From Cheiracanthium punctorium (taxonomy: Eukaryota > Arthropoda > Arachnida > Araneae > Cheiracanthiidae): a stretch of DNA of 64,000 bases. The notes beneath the pieces were generated by a model that saw only the letters and a list, made by a program, of their open reading frames with translations, was not told the origin of the DNA and ran no database searches. Below, piece by piece: positions 21,487-31,788 of this stretch (positions are counted from its first letter, which is position 1; the number at the start of each line of letters is the position of its first letter). The stretch covers positions 1,443,201-1,507,200 of the forward strand of contig JAWZYV010014418.1 of assembly GCA_038373885.1 (NCBI GenBank). The letters are read 5' to 3'. Both the position numbers and the translations under genes were made by a program.

Positions 21487-22358
21487 CTCCCAGATAGCAC
21501 AAACTTGTCCAGAACACGCCTAGAGGACGTCATATAGACAAGCTGACATGTCCATTAAACATCCAGGATTCGTCCAATTCTCGTCCATTTTACGTCAATA
21601 TGGCACTATAGGACGCCGATATGACGTCTTATAGACATGCATATGAACGTGTTTATTTATTTATAGACCTTTTACGGTCGAATGCTGGACATCAACAAAA
21701 ACCATTTAATAATTTTTAGCTAATTTTATGTAATGATTTTAAATTTATCGTTACATCTTAATAACAAATTTTGTAAAAATATTCGTACCTAATAATTTTT
21801 TAAAAACCAACCTTTAAGTACTTGCCCCGATTCGGATTCGAACCCTTAATCATGGTTTTCACAGTAGAGTGTGCTAGCCACTATAAGCAGCGGGACTTGC
21901 TCTGATGCGTCAAAATGTTGAAGTAAAGATTTTTTAGTTTCGGACTGGGAACTTAGAAAAAAATATGCAGCTATTCGTTTTTGGATGTTGAGTCGCTAGA
22001 GAATTTTCTTTTTTTGTATGAGTTTCTTTTTACACAATAGTCGTAAGTACAGTATTGGATAAAATGAAAATCAGTGACAAAAAAGTAACTTTTCCACATT
22101 TTGTCCACTTCTGGACTTATACACACATCCATTTTATGTCGTATCACTGATATAGAGTGGATCATCTGGAATACGCCCATAAATGGACTTATTCTGGATA
22201 TTCTAAATCTAGTTTTGGTCTATTCATGGGCATATTCTGTATTTTCCAGATTATGTCCGTAAATAGATGTCTTATGGATGTCTATGTATAGACATGAATG
22301 TATTATGGATGAGTTGGATCAGAAATAGACATAAAATGGACAAGTGTGTTATTTGGGC
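21487..22358. mobile_element. TIR element with CCCAGATAGCACAAACTTGTCC-like ends and internal GGACAT motifs
   Basis: The left end reads CCCAGATAGCACAAACTTGT. The right end on the other strand reads GCCCAAATAACACACTTGTCC-like sequence, with a gap of one or two. Both flanks inside the ends are packed with ATGTCC/GGACAT and TAGAC motifs. No TSD could be fixed and no transposase is seen. The 5' end of the insertion at 26326 looks related (CCCCGATAACACAAAG). Confidence 0.55.
21828..21902 (-). other. tRNA-like sequence (degenerate)
   Basis: The minus strand holds a perfect box-B core GGTTCGAATCC and an upstream TGGCTAGCACA box-A-like core at tRNA spacing. The T-stem does not pair (GGG against CCG), so it is a tRNA pseudogene or SINE head rather than a working tRNA. 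Confidence 0.45.
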
Positions 22359-22833
22359 TACAACGCGATATTTTTTGCCAATAGAAAAAAAGCGACAGCA
22401 TTTATTTATTGTTTATGTGGGAAATAGGGGGTGTTTATAAGTGTCTAAATATTTACCATGCAATATTTCTGTATGTTTTGAAATGTCCGACATGCAAAAC
22501 TTTCACGTATGCTAGAGTTCTTTGAATGCATCTCTCACATAGGTCGACAGTTGACTGTATTGAACATTTTTATAGATATAAAATATGAATAAAGGGGAAT
22601 CCAAGTACAAAGGCGGGCATAAATCTTGAATACCAATGCAGAATTGTTGAAAGTAGCCCATTTTACTTAGTGTAAATATATACAGTTGAACCTCGTTAAG
22701 ATGAAGAAGGATCGCAATTTTTTTAATAACTGATAGAATTATATATTTAATTAAATTTTATTTATTTATGAATTAAATTTAATTAATTAAATTTGATTTT
22801 AAAAAATTGGTGCCTTTTGACAATGGAAGAAAG

Positions 22834-22992
22834 CAGGGACGTACCCAGGAAAAAAATTCGGAGGGGGTCCAAACGGTGAAAAAGGCAGAATTTTTCACAA
22901 AAAGGATTCATCATTCTTATTTTGTTAACAAAAACTGAAATTTCGGGGGGGGGGTCCGGACCCCCTGGACCACAACCCTGGATACGTCCTTG
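22834..22992. mobile_element. hAT-type MITE, CAGGGACGTACCCAGG family
   Basis: CAGGGACGTACCCAGG and CCCTGGATACGTCCTTG are inverted. The flanks GAAGAAAG and GAAGAAAA match at 7 of 8. The centre is a G-run/C-run pair. A related body lies at about 50280-50450. Confidence 0.75.
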
Positions 22993-23043
22993 GAAGAAAA
23001 CAAAAGTTCAAGTTCACAAAAATAAGTTAAACTCAAATAGTAA

Positions 23044-23319
23044 CCCATTTATGCCTAGTGTCCCTTTTTTGGGACGGCATTTTCGCTATTAGTTGAAAAC
23101 GTTATTTATTTTTCCTAGCCTTTATTTATGAGTATTGAGCCTCAACTCTACAAAATATTTTAACATGACCAAGTAGGATGTTGATATTTTGATTTTTATG
23201 CATAAAGATTTTAAAAGAAATTATTCTTTGTTCAAGAAGTTGACATCAGAAATTTATCTATTATTTCTGTTATCAGTAAAAATCGAAGAAAGTCGCAAAA
23301 ATATCCAGGCACAAATGGG
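23044..23319. mobile_element. TTAA-type MITE with CCCATTT ends
   Basis: CCCATTTATGCC and GGCACAAATGGG are inverted. The right flank is TTAA and the left flank is GTAA, read as a decayed TTAA. This suggests a piggyBac- or Kolobok-type target. Confidence 0.55.
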
Positions 23320-23396
23320 TTAATGAAATTAAATTTCCAAAATTTGATACTTTTACATAATTTATTAAGCAAAAAAAATATAATAAATTTAATTCT

Positions 23397-24153
23397 GGCC
23401 GCATTCGTAAACGCCAAACGAGTTGCACTCGTGCAACGAGTTTCTATCTAAGGTGTTCGTAAAGGAAACTGAGTGTTTTCAGTTTAAAAACTAGAGCGTT
23501 CGTATACAAAACTGGGTGCAATTAGTTTCAAACGAAGTAAACTGAGAAAGAATTAGGTTCGTTGAGTTTTACTTTCTGCGCGTTGTTTTTGTTTAGAAAT
23601 GGCGTCCGTTGTTATGGAATAGTATGATGTTATGAAAAGTATTTTACGTTTGCTGAAGCTGCAAATATTAGTTTTTCGAGGAGGAAATTGAGGCATACAT
23701 TAGAAACTGCTACGAAGGTACATACTTTTTCAAAGGTAATCATTTTCTTGTATTTTTCATTTTAGTAAATTCAAAAATGCATGTTTTAGTGTCGAGATTG
23801 AAGTTGATTTAAACCGTTATTTGCGAAATTTGAGTTTCTCTTGCTAAATACTTTTGAAAGAATGAAGTTTAAGTTGAAATTTCTAAATTTTAATCTGTGC
23901 ACTTCAATGATGGCCATTCTTTCTCTTAAAAATCCTGTTGATTTTATATTGAGCTTGTGCTAAAAACTCTCCTCAGCAAAGTTAACGTATTCGCGAATTG
24001 TAAACAAACACGTCTCCTAGGCGACGAAACTCAATAAACTGAAGTTGTTCGTAAAGGCAAGAGAAACTGATAACCACTGACAGCACTCAACACACGCATT
24101 CCAGTTTTCTTACGAAAACTCGTGCAACGAGTTTGTCGTATACGAATGCAGCC
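23397..24153. mobile_element. TIR element GGCCGCATTCGTAAACG, TCT TSD
   Basis: GGCCGCATTCGTAAACGCCA at the left pairs with GTATACGAATGCAGCC at the right. The 'ACTCGTGCAACGAGTTT' block is repeated at both ends, itself palindromic. TCT flanks both ends (23394-23396 and 24154-24156). The 3-bp TSD fits PIF/Harbinger. A short start-like 'GAAATGGCGTCC' at about 23596 opens no long frame. Confidence 0.75.
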
Positions 24154-24530
24154 TCTGGTGTAAATTTATAGAGTTTAAGTTTACAAATTTTGTTTCACAT
24201 GAAATAATTAATTTAAATTTTTGCTCAAGATATTATAAAATTCTACATTTCCTGCAGTCAGATTTTGATTTTTATCTGAGATAAATATGTCTACGGGGAG
24301 AAATTACTCTAAATTTCGTTCTGTTAAATTGCATAAAAATTTTAATTCATAAAACATAACCTCTTAAATTTTCTTCCTAAACAAATGAGGTTTTAGCTCT
24401 TAAAAGATATGCATAAAATTATAATTTCATCTAATAAGTTCTTTTTAGCCCCTATTATTGTTCACTTTAAAAAAAAATACTTACTTATTTTTTTTCCCGG
24501 TAGATGACGTCAAAATTACCCATATAAGGT

Positions 24531-24755
24531 CAAGGTGACCATAATTTCGAACGTAGAATTGAGCACATGTCCCCAATTCTGAAACAAAATTGGGGACATT
24601 TTATAATTAATGAAATAATTAACAATAATCAAATTATAAAACAATGTAATAATTAAAAATTGGCCTCAATTGCTTATTTACATTTTGAGGACAAATCGCA
24701 AAAAACACACAAATTGGGGACTGTCCTCGAAAATCGAGGACGTATGGTCACCTTA
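24531..24755. mobile_element. MITE, AAGGTGACCA family, copy 1
   Basis: AAGGTGACCATAA and TGGTCACCTTA are inverted. The interior 'GGGGACATTTTATAATTAAT' matches the sister at 28668-28872. The TSD is not clear in this copy. Confidence 0.7.
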
Positions 24756-25121
24756 CCCCATAGATTTAGGAATAACTAGATTGCTCATCCAATGTTCCTA
24801 ATCGTGTGCTTTTTGTTGTCAAAAACGCACCACATTTCTGCCACTATCATAGCTGCCGTCGATGTAAAATAGAACATTCATTGCATTACTTCAGAAAAAT
24901 AAATAAGTTCGAGGGAAAATATTTCGATACGAGTACTTTTTAAAATACAGATCATTCTAAAATTATTGAAAATACATTATAATTTAAGTTATTTCCATTC
25001 TGCGCATGCGCATGCCACTATCATGGCTACCGTTTAGAGGCAACAAGTTTTCTCTAGTTATGCTCAATCTAGAGATTCCTATATCTATGCCTTACCCATA
25101 CCATGCCCCATACACTCCTAA

Positions 25122-25467
25122 GGGCCCGTTCGAGAATTCACCGGTTGGTTATGCACCGGTGCTACCGGTTGCGGTCATTCTTCGGTTAAGTGACGTCACG
25201 GTTGTCAACCGGTTTCCGTCATCCTCATCACATCCAATTCCAAGCCAAGAAAACAAAAGTAAACATTGGCAACATTACGCTAATAACCGGAATAACCCAC
25301 CTCGCTACCAGGGTCATTCTGGTTGCGCTCTGGTCACGCTGAGCAGACAACCGCTACATGACCAAAACGTTTTCGAACGCGGTTAATTCCAGAGCTCCGC
25401 CTTTTTGAACGCTCTGGTCGTGCACCGGTAACACCGGTGCACAACCGATGAATTCTCGAACGCGCCC
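25122..25467. mobile_element. PIF/Harbinger-type MITE, TAA TSD
   Basis: GGGCCCGTTCGAGAATTCAC at the left and GAATTCTCGAACGCGCCC at the right are inverted, and the next inner block has paired ACCGGT sites. TAA lies directly outside on both sides (25119-25121 and 25468-25470), the classic TWA target of PIF/Harbinger. The 126-codon frame inside is not conserved coding. Confidence 0.85.
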
Positions 25468-26520
25468 TAAAATATCAAAGCTTCGAAACTTATTTCTACG
25501 CATGCCCGCAAAACTCATTTTCGAAGTGCCAAGAAGTCGTAGCCAACCTGCTGAAAAGCCCCGAGATTGTACGATTGTTTTGTGAGTGGGCTATGGTAAG
25601 CGGGGCCATCGCTAAGCAACGGGCCTGTTTATGAGTTGCATCGCTAAAAATGAGTTTATCATTGAGGCCTGTTTTCCCCAGTCACAGTATTCTATTTTAT
25701 TATTCTAAGTATTATAAATGTTATATTATTTTATTATTTTAAAACAATTTTTTTATACTTTTGTCGTACTAAAGTCTAACTTTAGATGTAGGTAATCGTT
25801 TTGTGAATCTTGCGCCATTTTCTTTCATGAAAATTTATCCTAAAATTCGAACATTTTGCTTTGAATGTAAAGGTAAGTGAACGCTTATAATGTATTTAGA
25901 AATTCTAAAAATATGTATGTAAATCATGTTTAGTGAATAATTACTCATGTGTTATTTATAAATAAATTATTTTAATCAGAAATCGTATTACTTGAGTAGT
26001 TTATTCTTGTAAATAAGCATGACGTTGTGATACTAGTTAGACAATTTAATTTTGCCAGTTGAAAATGTTATTTATCAGTTATATGTGCCTTGATTATGTG
26101 ATTCAGACTTACATTTGGTACAGTGCAGAAATACAGTAAATTATAAATTATTGATTTTTGCCCGTTTATATAGAAACTTCAAATGTAGTTAATATTTTGT
26201 ACAATCGTTACATTATGCTTGCTCAATTCCAAAGTTCGATTGAGAAAGCGACAAAAGAATAACATATAATACATGAAATGTTTTTATTAAAGAATAATTA
26301 ATTCAGGGATCGCGCTATAGAGCGTCCCCGATAACACAAAGACAAACAAAGGAAATCCGCTGGTTTCCTCATTCAGGATATTCATGCATCCACTGGATGA
26401 TGCCGTCTGCTACGTAGCTGGACGTAGGATGTCCAGTGGGTATCACAATGTCACACTTATTTATGTCTACAGGATGTCCGATGGGACGCTGACAGGACCT
26501 TACACCGGATGTCTACAGGT

Positions 26521-26808
26521 CAATTTGATACGATAGACGGCCTGCAAATGTCCGATAGGACTATCGCAGGACCTTTATAGAACATTGCCAGTTTAATCAC
26601 TGGATGTTTAGAGGCCCAGTTTGATACGATAGACGGCTTGCAAATGTCCGATAGGACTATCGCAGGACCTTTATAGAACATTGCCAGTTTAATCACTGGA
26701 TGTTTACAGGTCCAGTTTGATACGATAGACGGCTTGCAAATGTCCGATAGGACTATCGCAGGACCTTTATAGAACATCACCAGTTTAATCACTGGATGTT
26801 TACAGGCC
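26521..26808 (+). repeat. Tandem repeat, period 96 bp, three units
   Basis: Units start at 26521, 26617 and 26713 with 'CARTTTGATACGATAGACGG'. Each contains TCCGATAGGACTATCG, itself an inverted repeat, and 'CAGTTTAATCACTGGATGTT'. The units are nearly identical, so amplification is recent. Because 96 is a multiple of three, a repetitive minus-strand frame results that is not a gene. Confidence 0.9.
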
Positions 26809-26820
26809 TACAATTTGATC

Positions 26821-27140
26821 TACAAATATCCCTCTGGATATTTGCAGGGCCCTTATTTAACTCTCAAAAATAACTATTGGGTGTTTATAACCTTTACACT
26901 GTAGATATCCCATTAGAAATTTATAGAATCAATTTACTGCATTTATTACATTTAATTTTGCTATTAATGTGGTAAGTAAAATACTGCCACATTAGCAGCA
27001 TAATTAAATATCTTATAAATACTGTAAATTGATTTTTAATGTCCAATGGGATATCAACAGTATAAAGTTTTAAACATCCAATAATTATTTTTGGCAACGC
27101 TCTATAAAAGTCCAATTTCCGAGCAGGATATTTGTAGCTC
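26821..27140. repeat. Imperfect palindrome, arms ~150 bp
   Basis: 'ACAAATATCCCTCTGG...' at the left faces '...GCAGGATATTTGTAG' at the right. Inner matches include CAATGGGATATC against GATATCCCATT and CAGTAAATTG-like segments. The centre is near 26975. Confidence 0.65.
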
Positions 27141-28667
27141 AACTATTGGTATTTAGTTACTAAAAATTTGTTTAAGTATACTTTACTTTGATATACTACA
27201 GCTTACTGAAGAAATGAGAAAGTTTTTGTAGTCTAAAAAAAGCACACACTTTCTTAGTACATAAATGTTTAGTTGTGAATTTCAGTTTGAAATTAATAAC
27301 CTTCAAATTCACTAGTTCCTTGCTTTTCATGTTATTAAAAATAAAGCTTAAATTGTTTTTTCTTTGGTAGGGCTAATTTAAGAAATGCTTGTGTAACTTA
27401 CACAAAATTTATAATAAAGCAAAATGCTGACCTAAAGCAAATTTAATTACTTTAGGAGAGGTTAATTTATATAAATTACACATAAAAAAAGCTTAATGCA
27501 AAATTTTGTAAACAATATAATTTAAATACTATTCAGTGATTTCAGCTGCTGTATAAAATTTTTCATAAAGGCTAATAAGTTAATTAATAGAATAAACAAA
27601 TCTGGATGACTAATTAACGTTGTAAAAATAAAACAATATTTCAATTAAAAACAGTCCTTGTGAATTAGAAATTACAAGATTATAGAAACGTTAAATTTGA
27701 AAAAGAGTCAAGTTGCAATTTTGTACGACAGAGGAAGAACTGAAATATACTCCTTTTCCTACTCTGAATTCTAAGAGAATTGGGCATTAAAATAAATCAG
27801 ACAATTTATGAAAAAAAAAAAATCAAGAATGGCTTTAAAGAAAAGAAAAATCAGACGTACCTTTTGCTCAAGTTAATAGAAATGCCTGAAAATAATTAGC
27901 ATAAGAACAACGAAATTTTTTGAAACTCAATTTATTTATTGTTCGTCATTTATTTTTACATATATATTATTCTCTCTTTGGCATGACACAATGACGTTTT
28001 TACATATTTAATATTTGAACATGTTTGTGATGGGTATTCTTTACAAAATAAGTCATGACACCATGGCAGAGTATGGAATTCTTCTCCAACTAGGTTTAAC
28101 ACACATATTCAGTCAGTCATCACACACAGCACCTGAAAAAATGGTTAAAAATGCTGTTAATATATCTATAAATAAACAACTAGCATTCAATTTTCTCCAA
28201 TATACAGGATATCCCGAAAACACTGAAATGCACTTTAATACATCATTTGTTAAAGATTAATGTTAAATTGTTTAAAATAACGTAGGGAATACGACTACGT
28301 TAATGAAATATTCATTATAAAATGTCTTCTGTATTTAGTTATTTTAAAGTATATTAAATATCCACTTGTGAAACTAAAATAAGCAATCGTGAATCACGAG
28401 AGTAAGCGCTAAATTGTTTTTCCTTCAAATTATATGCATCTATTTTCTTAATGCCAATATGTATCATAGCAAACAAATTAATAATGAGTTCGTACTTGAA
28501 TTAGTAACACAATTACTACTTAAAACTACATTAAATAACGTTTGAAAGCACTGGGAAGCTTAAGAAATGCCTGATGTATACATGAAGACTCGAGCATCCG
28601 TAGGCCTCTTTGGATGGCTCATCAAAATACACGCGCAGGCCCGTTACTAATTGCGAAGGCCCCGTGG

Positions 28668-28872
28668 TAAGGTGACCAGATTTTTGTAGTCAGAATCGGG
28701 GACATGTCCCCGATTCTGACAACAAAACTGGGAATATTTATAATTAATGCAATAATTAACAGCAATTTAATTTAAAAACAATGCAATAATTAAAAATTGT
28801 CCCCAGTTCCATTTTTACATAATGGGGACAATATGAAAAACGTCCTGAAATTGGGGACGTTTGGTCACCTTA
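28668..28872. mobile_element. MITE, TAAGGTGACCA family, copy 2, TSD split by a later insertion
   Basis: TAAGGTGACCA and TGGTCACCTTA bound 205 bp. GCTATGG follows the right end (28873-28879). The same GCTATGG stands at 25590-25596, directly before the duplicated TGGTAAG of the CGGGGCC insertion. Removing that insertion gives GCTATGG-TAAGGTGACCA...TGGTCACCTTA-GCTATGG, a 7-bp TSD. Confidence 0.8.
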
Positions 28873-28969
28873 GCTATGGATTGTTTTTAGGCTGAGCAGA
28901 GCAGACAAATAGAAAAGTTTTGGAATGCTGTTATTTTTAGGGTTTCACCTTTTCGATTGCTGTGGTCAT

Positions 28970-28998
28970 GCACCGGTGAATTCTCGAACTTGCCCTAA
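28970..28998. mobile_element. Solo right end of the Harbinger-type MITE family
   Basis: CACCGGTGAATTCTCGAACT-TGCCC followed by TAA matches the right end of 25122-25467. The left end is missing. Confidence 0.6.
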
Positions 28999-29017
28999 GT
29001 AAAGTAATGTACATGAA

Positions 29018-29388
29018 GGGTGCGTTCAGACTGCCACTTTTGAGTAACTCGAGTTACTCGTGAAAAACCCAAGCCGTTCACGATGCCCGATTTGAGCTTT
29101 TCGGGGAGATAAACAAAGCGTTCAGGCTGCCAAGCTGAGTAGCTCGAGTTTTTCCCAACTCTGGAAGGATTTTCCTTGGGAAGTTGGGGAGATAGATCAC
29201 GTGACCTTTGTTTATTGTTATTGTTCGCTCCCATTGGCTCTACTGGTTAGTAAATACCTGCCTGCCGCCCCTTTTTTCCCCCTATTAAATACTCAAAACT
29301 GTTCATTATGTCAATCTCCCCGAGTAAAACTCGAGCAGCTCGTGTTTTACAGGAGATTTACCCGAAAGTGGCAGTCTGAACGCACCCC
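29018..29388. mobile_element. MITE with GGGTGCGTTCAGACTGCCAC ends
   Basis: GGGTGCGTTCAGACTGCCAC and GTGGCAGTCTGAACGCACCC are exactly inverted 20-mers. Inner 'GAGTAACTCGAGTTACTCG' is palindromic and CTCGAG sites recur. The flanks GAA and CAA give no firm 3-bp TSD. The style is PIF/Harbinger-like. Confidence 0.8.
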
Positions 29389-29479
29389 AAGATAGAGGTA
29401 TCCAAATCCACGGTAATGCGCATTTACATACTACAACTTCAAGTACAAAACAAGTTTGTTATTTGGCTTTGCTTGCTCT

Positions 29480-29654
29480 CACGGACTTTGCTCTATTGTT
29501 ATTGCAGTTGTTATTATTACATATATATGAATCCAGCGGGTGTTGTAAATTTTACATTAGTTAACGAGAGGCAGTGTAGTGTCCTGTTGTGATTTGAAAT
29601 TGATGCATCAAGCTCAGTAAAATCATTTATTCATTAATTAATAATCACTCAAGA
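29480..29654 (+). promoter_or_regulatory. Putative 5' leader of the THAP exon
   Basis: This is about 175 bp with no upstream frame of note. An ACATATATATG stretch at 29519-29529 could serve as a TATA-like element. The sequence around the ATG (AGAATGCC) is acceptable. This is inferred only from position. Confidence 0.3.
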
Positions 29655-30267
29655 ATGCCAGTGTGTGCAGTTCCCATGTGTGCTACTACGCACAGAGCTA
29701 CAGATAAAACTCTTTATAGATTTCCGAAAGATGTATATTATGCTCGTATTTGGGTTCGCTGTTGTATGAAAAAAGATTCGTTCAATACAAAAAGCGCTTT
29801 TATATGTTCTTTGCATTTCGCCGATGAAGCTTACCAGCGTGATATTAATCATGATGTATTAGGTTATTCATCCAAGAAAAATTTGCGAAAAGATGCTGTA
29901 CCAACTTTGCAATTACCCTCTTTAAGAATGTTTCGTAAAAACGTTGATTCTCAAGAAACTGATGATGCTTCCATGCAAGATGACATACCTTATTTATCGC
30001 CCAAAACATTGCTAAAAAATATAAGATGTGATTTGTTCAGCTGGCCTCGAATAAATAAAAATCGAGTAAAATTTCACCAGTCGCATGTAAGGCATCGAAG
30101 TTGTTCGTCTGATTACACTCCCAAATCATCATTCTCCACTGAAAAAGAGCCTGCAGATATTAAGAACACAGCTAAAGAAAATGATTCAATTCAAGTGTCT
30201 AAGATGATGGTTGAAGATGGAGGAAAACATCACATGTTTCCAGTAAACGCATTTCATGTGTGTAAGT
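29655..30267 (+). CDS. THAP zinc-finger protein, first coding exon
   Basis: The frame opens MPVCAVPMCATTH and carries a complete THAP DNA-binding domain over residues 1-88. The C2CH zinc ligands are Cys4, Cys9, Cys51 and His54 (C-x4-C-x41-C-x2-H). Pro24, Trp33, Phe55 and the 'AVPTL' closing motif (residues 81-85) are also in place. Residues 90-204 are Ser/Lys-rich, low complexity and probably disordered. The frame would stop at TAA two codons later, but the last Cys codon is followed by GTAAGTAAA, a strong splice donor, so the exon most likely ends near 30262 and continues elsewhere. No acceptor or later exon could be identified. THAP proteins are sequence-specific DNA binders, and many derive from P-type transposases. 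Whether this is a host gene or a transposon gene is open, but the frame is intact, unlike everything around it. Confidence 0.8.
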
Positions 30268-30473
30268 AAAATATACTGCAGTAAAATATTACTGTAAAGT
30301 GTTGAAATGTGCCAAGAGCTTTGTTTGTAACATGTTTTCCTAATCAGAAGTGTAAGTCGACAAATAAATTAACTTAAATGTTATAAAACTCGAAATATGG
30401 ATGAATTAAGTGATCCAAAGTCAAATTTATAATTTTACAATTTAATTTTTAGTAGTATATACAGGCATGAAAG

Positions 30474-30904
30474 CAGGGACATAGCCAGGGGTGGCTGTAT
30501 CCAACACCGAAATGAGTAAATGTATGATATGGAGAAAATTACGTATTCGCGGACAGATTTGAAATTTTGCCTTTGCTATTTCCATGGTATATTTGAAAGT
30601 TTCCCTTGAGAAATTTTAGGTTCTGCTACACACCTAAGCCTAATTTAATTTTTTCCCTTAAGGTATGTTTTTATAACTGCAAAGATTTTAATCTCGATTT
30701 ATGAATTTTTTCAAAATTGTCCTTCTTTTGTTTAATTCATTTTTATATACAAAGAATTTTAGACTCAATAAAGGGGGGTGGGGATTCCTCCTCCACCCCT
30801 CCCCCCCAAACAAAGATGTGTTACATCAATTTTTATAAATTATATTGCTTTCTAGTTTCTGAATTGTCAGCCACCCCCGAAAAAAATTCCTAGCTATGTT
30901 ACAG
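30474..30904. mobile_element. hAT-type MITE with CAGGGACATAGCCAGG ends
   Basis: CAGGGACATAGCCAGGGGTG and CCTAGCTATGTTACAG are imperfectly inverted. The flanks CATGAAAG and CCTGAAAG match at 7 of 8. The interior holds C-runs and no coding. Confidence 0.65.
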
Positions 30905-30912
30905 CCTGAAAG

Positions 30913-31780
30913 ACTTCTGTGGAAATTCGCTTTTTTTAGATCCGCAGATTTAATGCCACGTTAAGTTCAGCTTTTTCATGTTAGGACTCTTTTATGCCTG
31001 TATATATATTTATTTATCTTCATGGTATAATTAAATGTTTGGAAGGAATACTATGTGCTAGTATATGAATAATTTTTAAGAAAAAAATCTGGATGTTAAT
31101 GTATTAATACCTGAGATAACTAAACTTATATTTCCTTCCTGGTTCAGCAGGAGATATAGAACCAAAATTATAATTATTTAAAAATTTATATTCAGCTGCA
31201 TTAGTATTGTGTAATGTGTTCTGAAGGAAGTTTTTACTGTTCTTAGTTTAAATAACCATAGAACTACATAAATCATGAATTTTTTTTGTCTTCATTCTTA
31301 TATTTTCATGAATTTTTACTACCTCATTTCCCCCCCCCCCCCCATCTGGTAAGCATTTGTTTGAATGTGACAGCTCAATTGTATATTCAGTTAATGTAAA
31401 TTATCACAATAAAATTAAAAACTAAAAATATGTTAAGTTTCTGCATTATTCTCTCATTTTAGAACTGTTATTTTCTGCATAATTATCAATTATATTATTT
31501 CTTGATATTAAAAGCGCAATTTTTACAATAGTGTTTATGCAGAATGGGATTGCTCTCAGAATATTGTTTTGGAAAAGTGGTTACATGTAAATTTTATTGA
31601 ACTGCTGTATACATACAGTAAGATGGATCGCTCTTTTGTGGTTAAAAAAAATTAATTTATATATCTGTCAGACCTACCTATGGAGAAAAGATGTTCTATG
31701 ATACGAAGATTAAGGGAAAAAGAATTTTAAAAATTAATTTTTTAATTTAATAACTGTCCCAAGGGAGTTTTGGTTTTAAA
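30913..31780. other. No gene seen
   Basis: AT-rich, with a poly-C run at 31330-31343. It could be intron of the THAP gene. Confidence 0.35.
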
Positions 31781-31788
31781 AAAAGGCT

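Larger units (their letters stand above)
26326..28187. mobile_element. Insertion inside CGGGGCC copy 2, unassigned
   Basis: It is bounded by comparison with copy 1, where '...ATAGAGCGTATTTTATCAATTTTC...' is continuous (on the minus strand, near 8855-8880). Here the break lies after ATAGAGCG and sequence rejoins at CAATTTTCTCC. The insertion opens TCCCCGATAACACAAAG, similar to the ends of the 21487 element, and closes near AACAACTAG. TC...CTAG ends and an internal minisatellite are reminiscent of Helitrons, but no 3' hairpin and no A/T target are seen. The type is open. Confidence 0.65.
25601..28664. mobile_element. 'CGGGGCC' DNA transposon copy 2 (reverse of copy 1), 7-bp TSD
   Basis: CGGGGCCATCGCTAAGCAAC at the left and GCGAAGGCCCCG at the right are inverted and are flanked by a perfect TGGTAAG (25594-25600 and 28665-28671). 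The sequence aligns, reversed, with 6601-9591 from end to end. It lacks the foldback at 6806-8584 but has its own insertion at 26326 to about 28187. The two copies thus supply empty sites for each other's insertions. Confidence 0.88.

Noticed and set aside
21828..21902. Functional tRNA on the minus strand
   Set aside because: The T stem and acceptor do not pair well enough despite a perfect box-B core.
25006..25386. 126-codon + frame through the Harbinger-type MITE
   Set aside because: It crosses the MITE boundary at 25122 and has no motif.
26520..26792. Minus-strand 90-codon frame with a repeated 'IKLAMFYKGPAIVLSDICKP' pattern
   Set aside because: It arises only because the 96-bp tandem repeat is a multiple of three. 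There is no start context or family match.
26326..28187. Helitron call from TC...CTAG ends
   Set aside because: No 3' hairpin before CTAG, no clean A/T target and no Rep/helicase. The evidence is too weak to name.
28015..28260. 81-codon + frame MNMFVMGILYK...
   Set aside because: It runs from the unassigned insertion into the CGGGGCC element at about 28188, so it is a chimera of two insertions.
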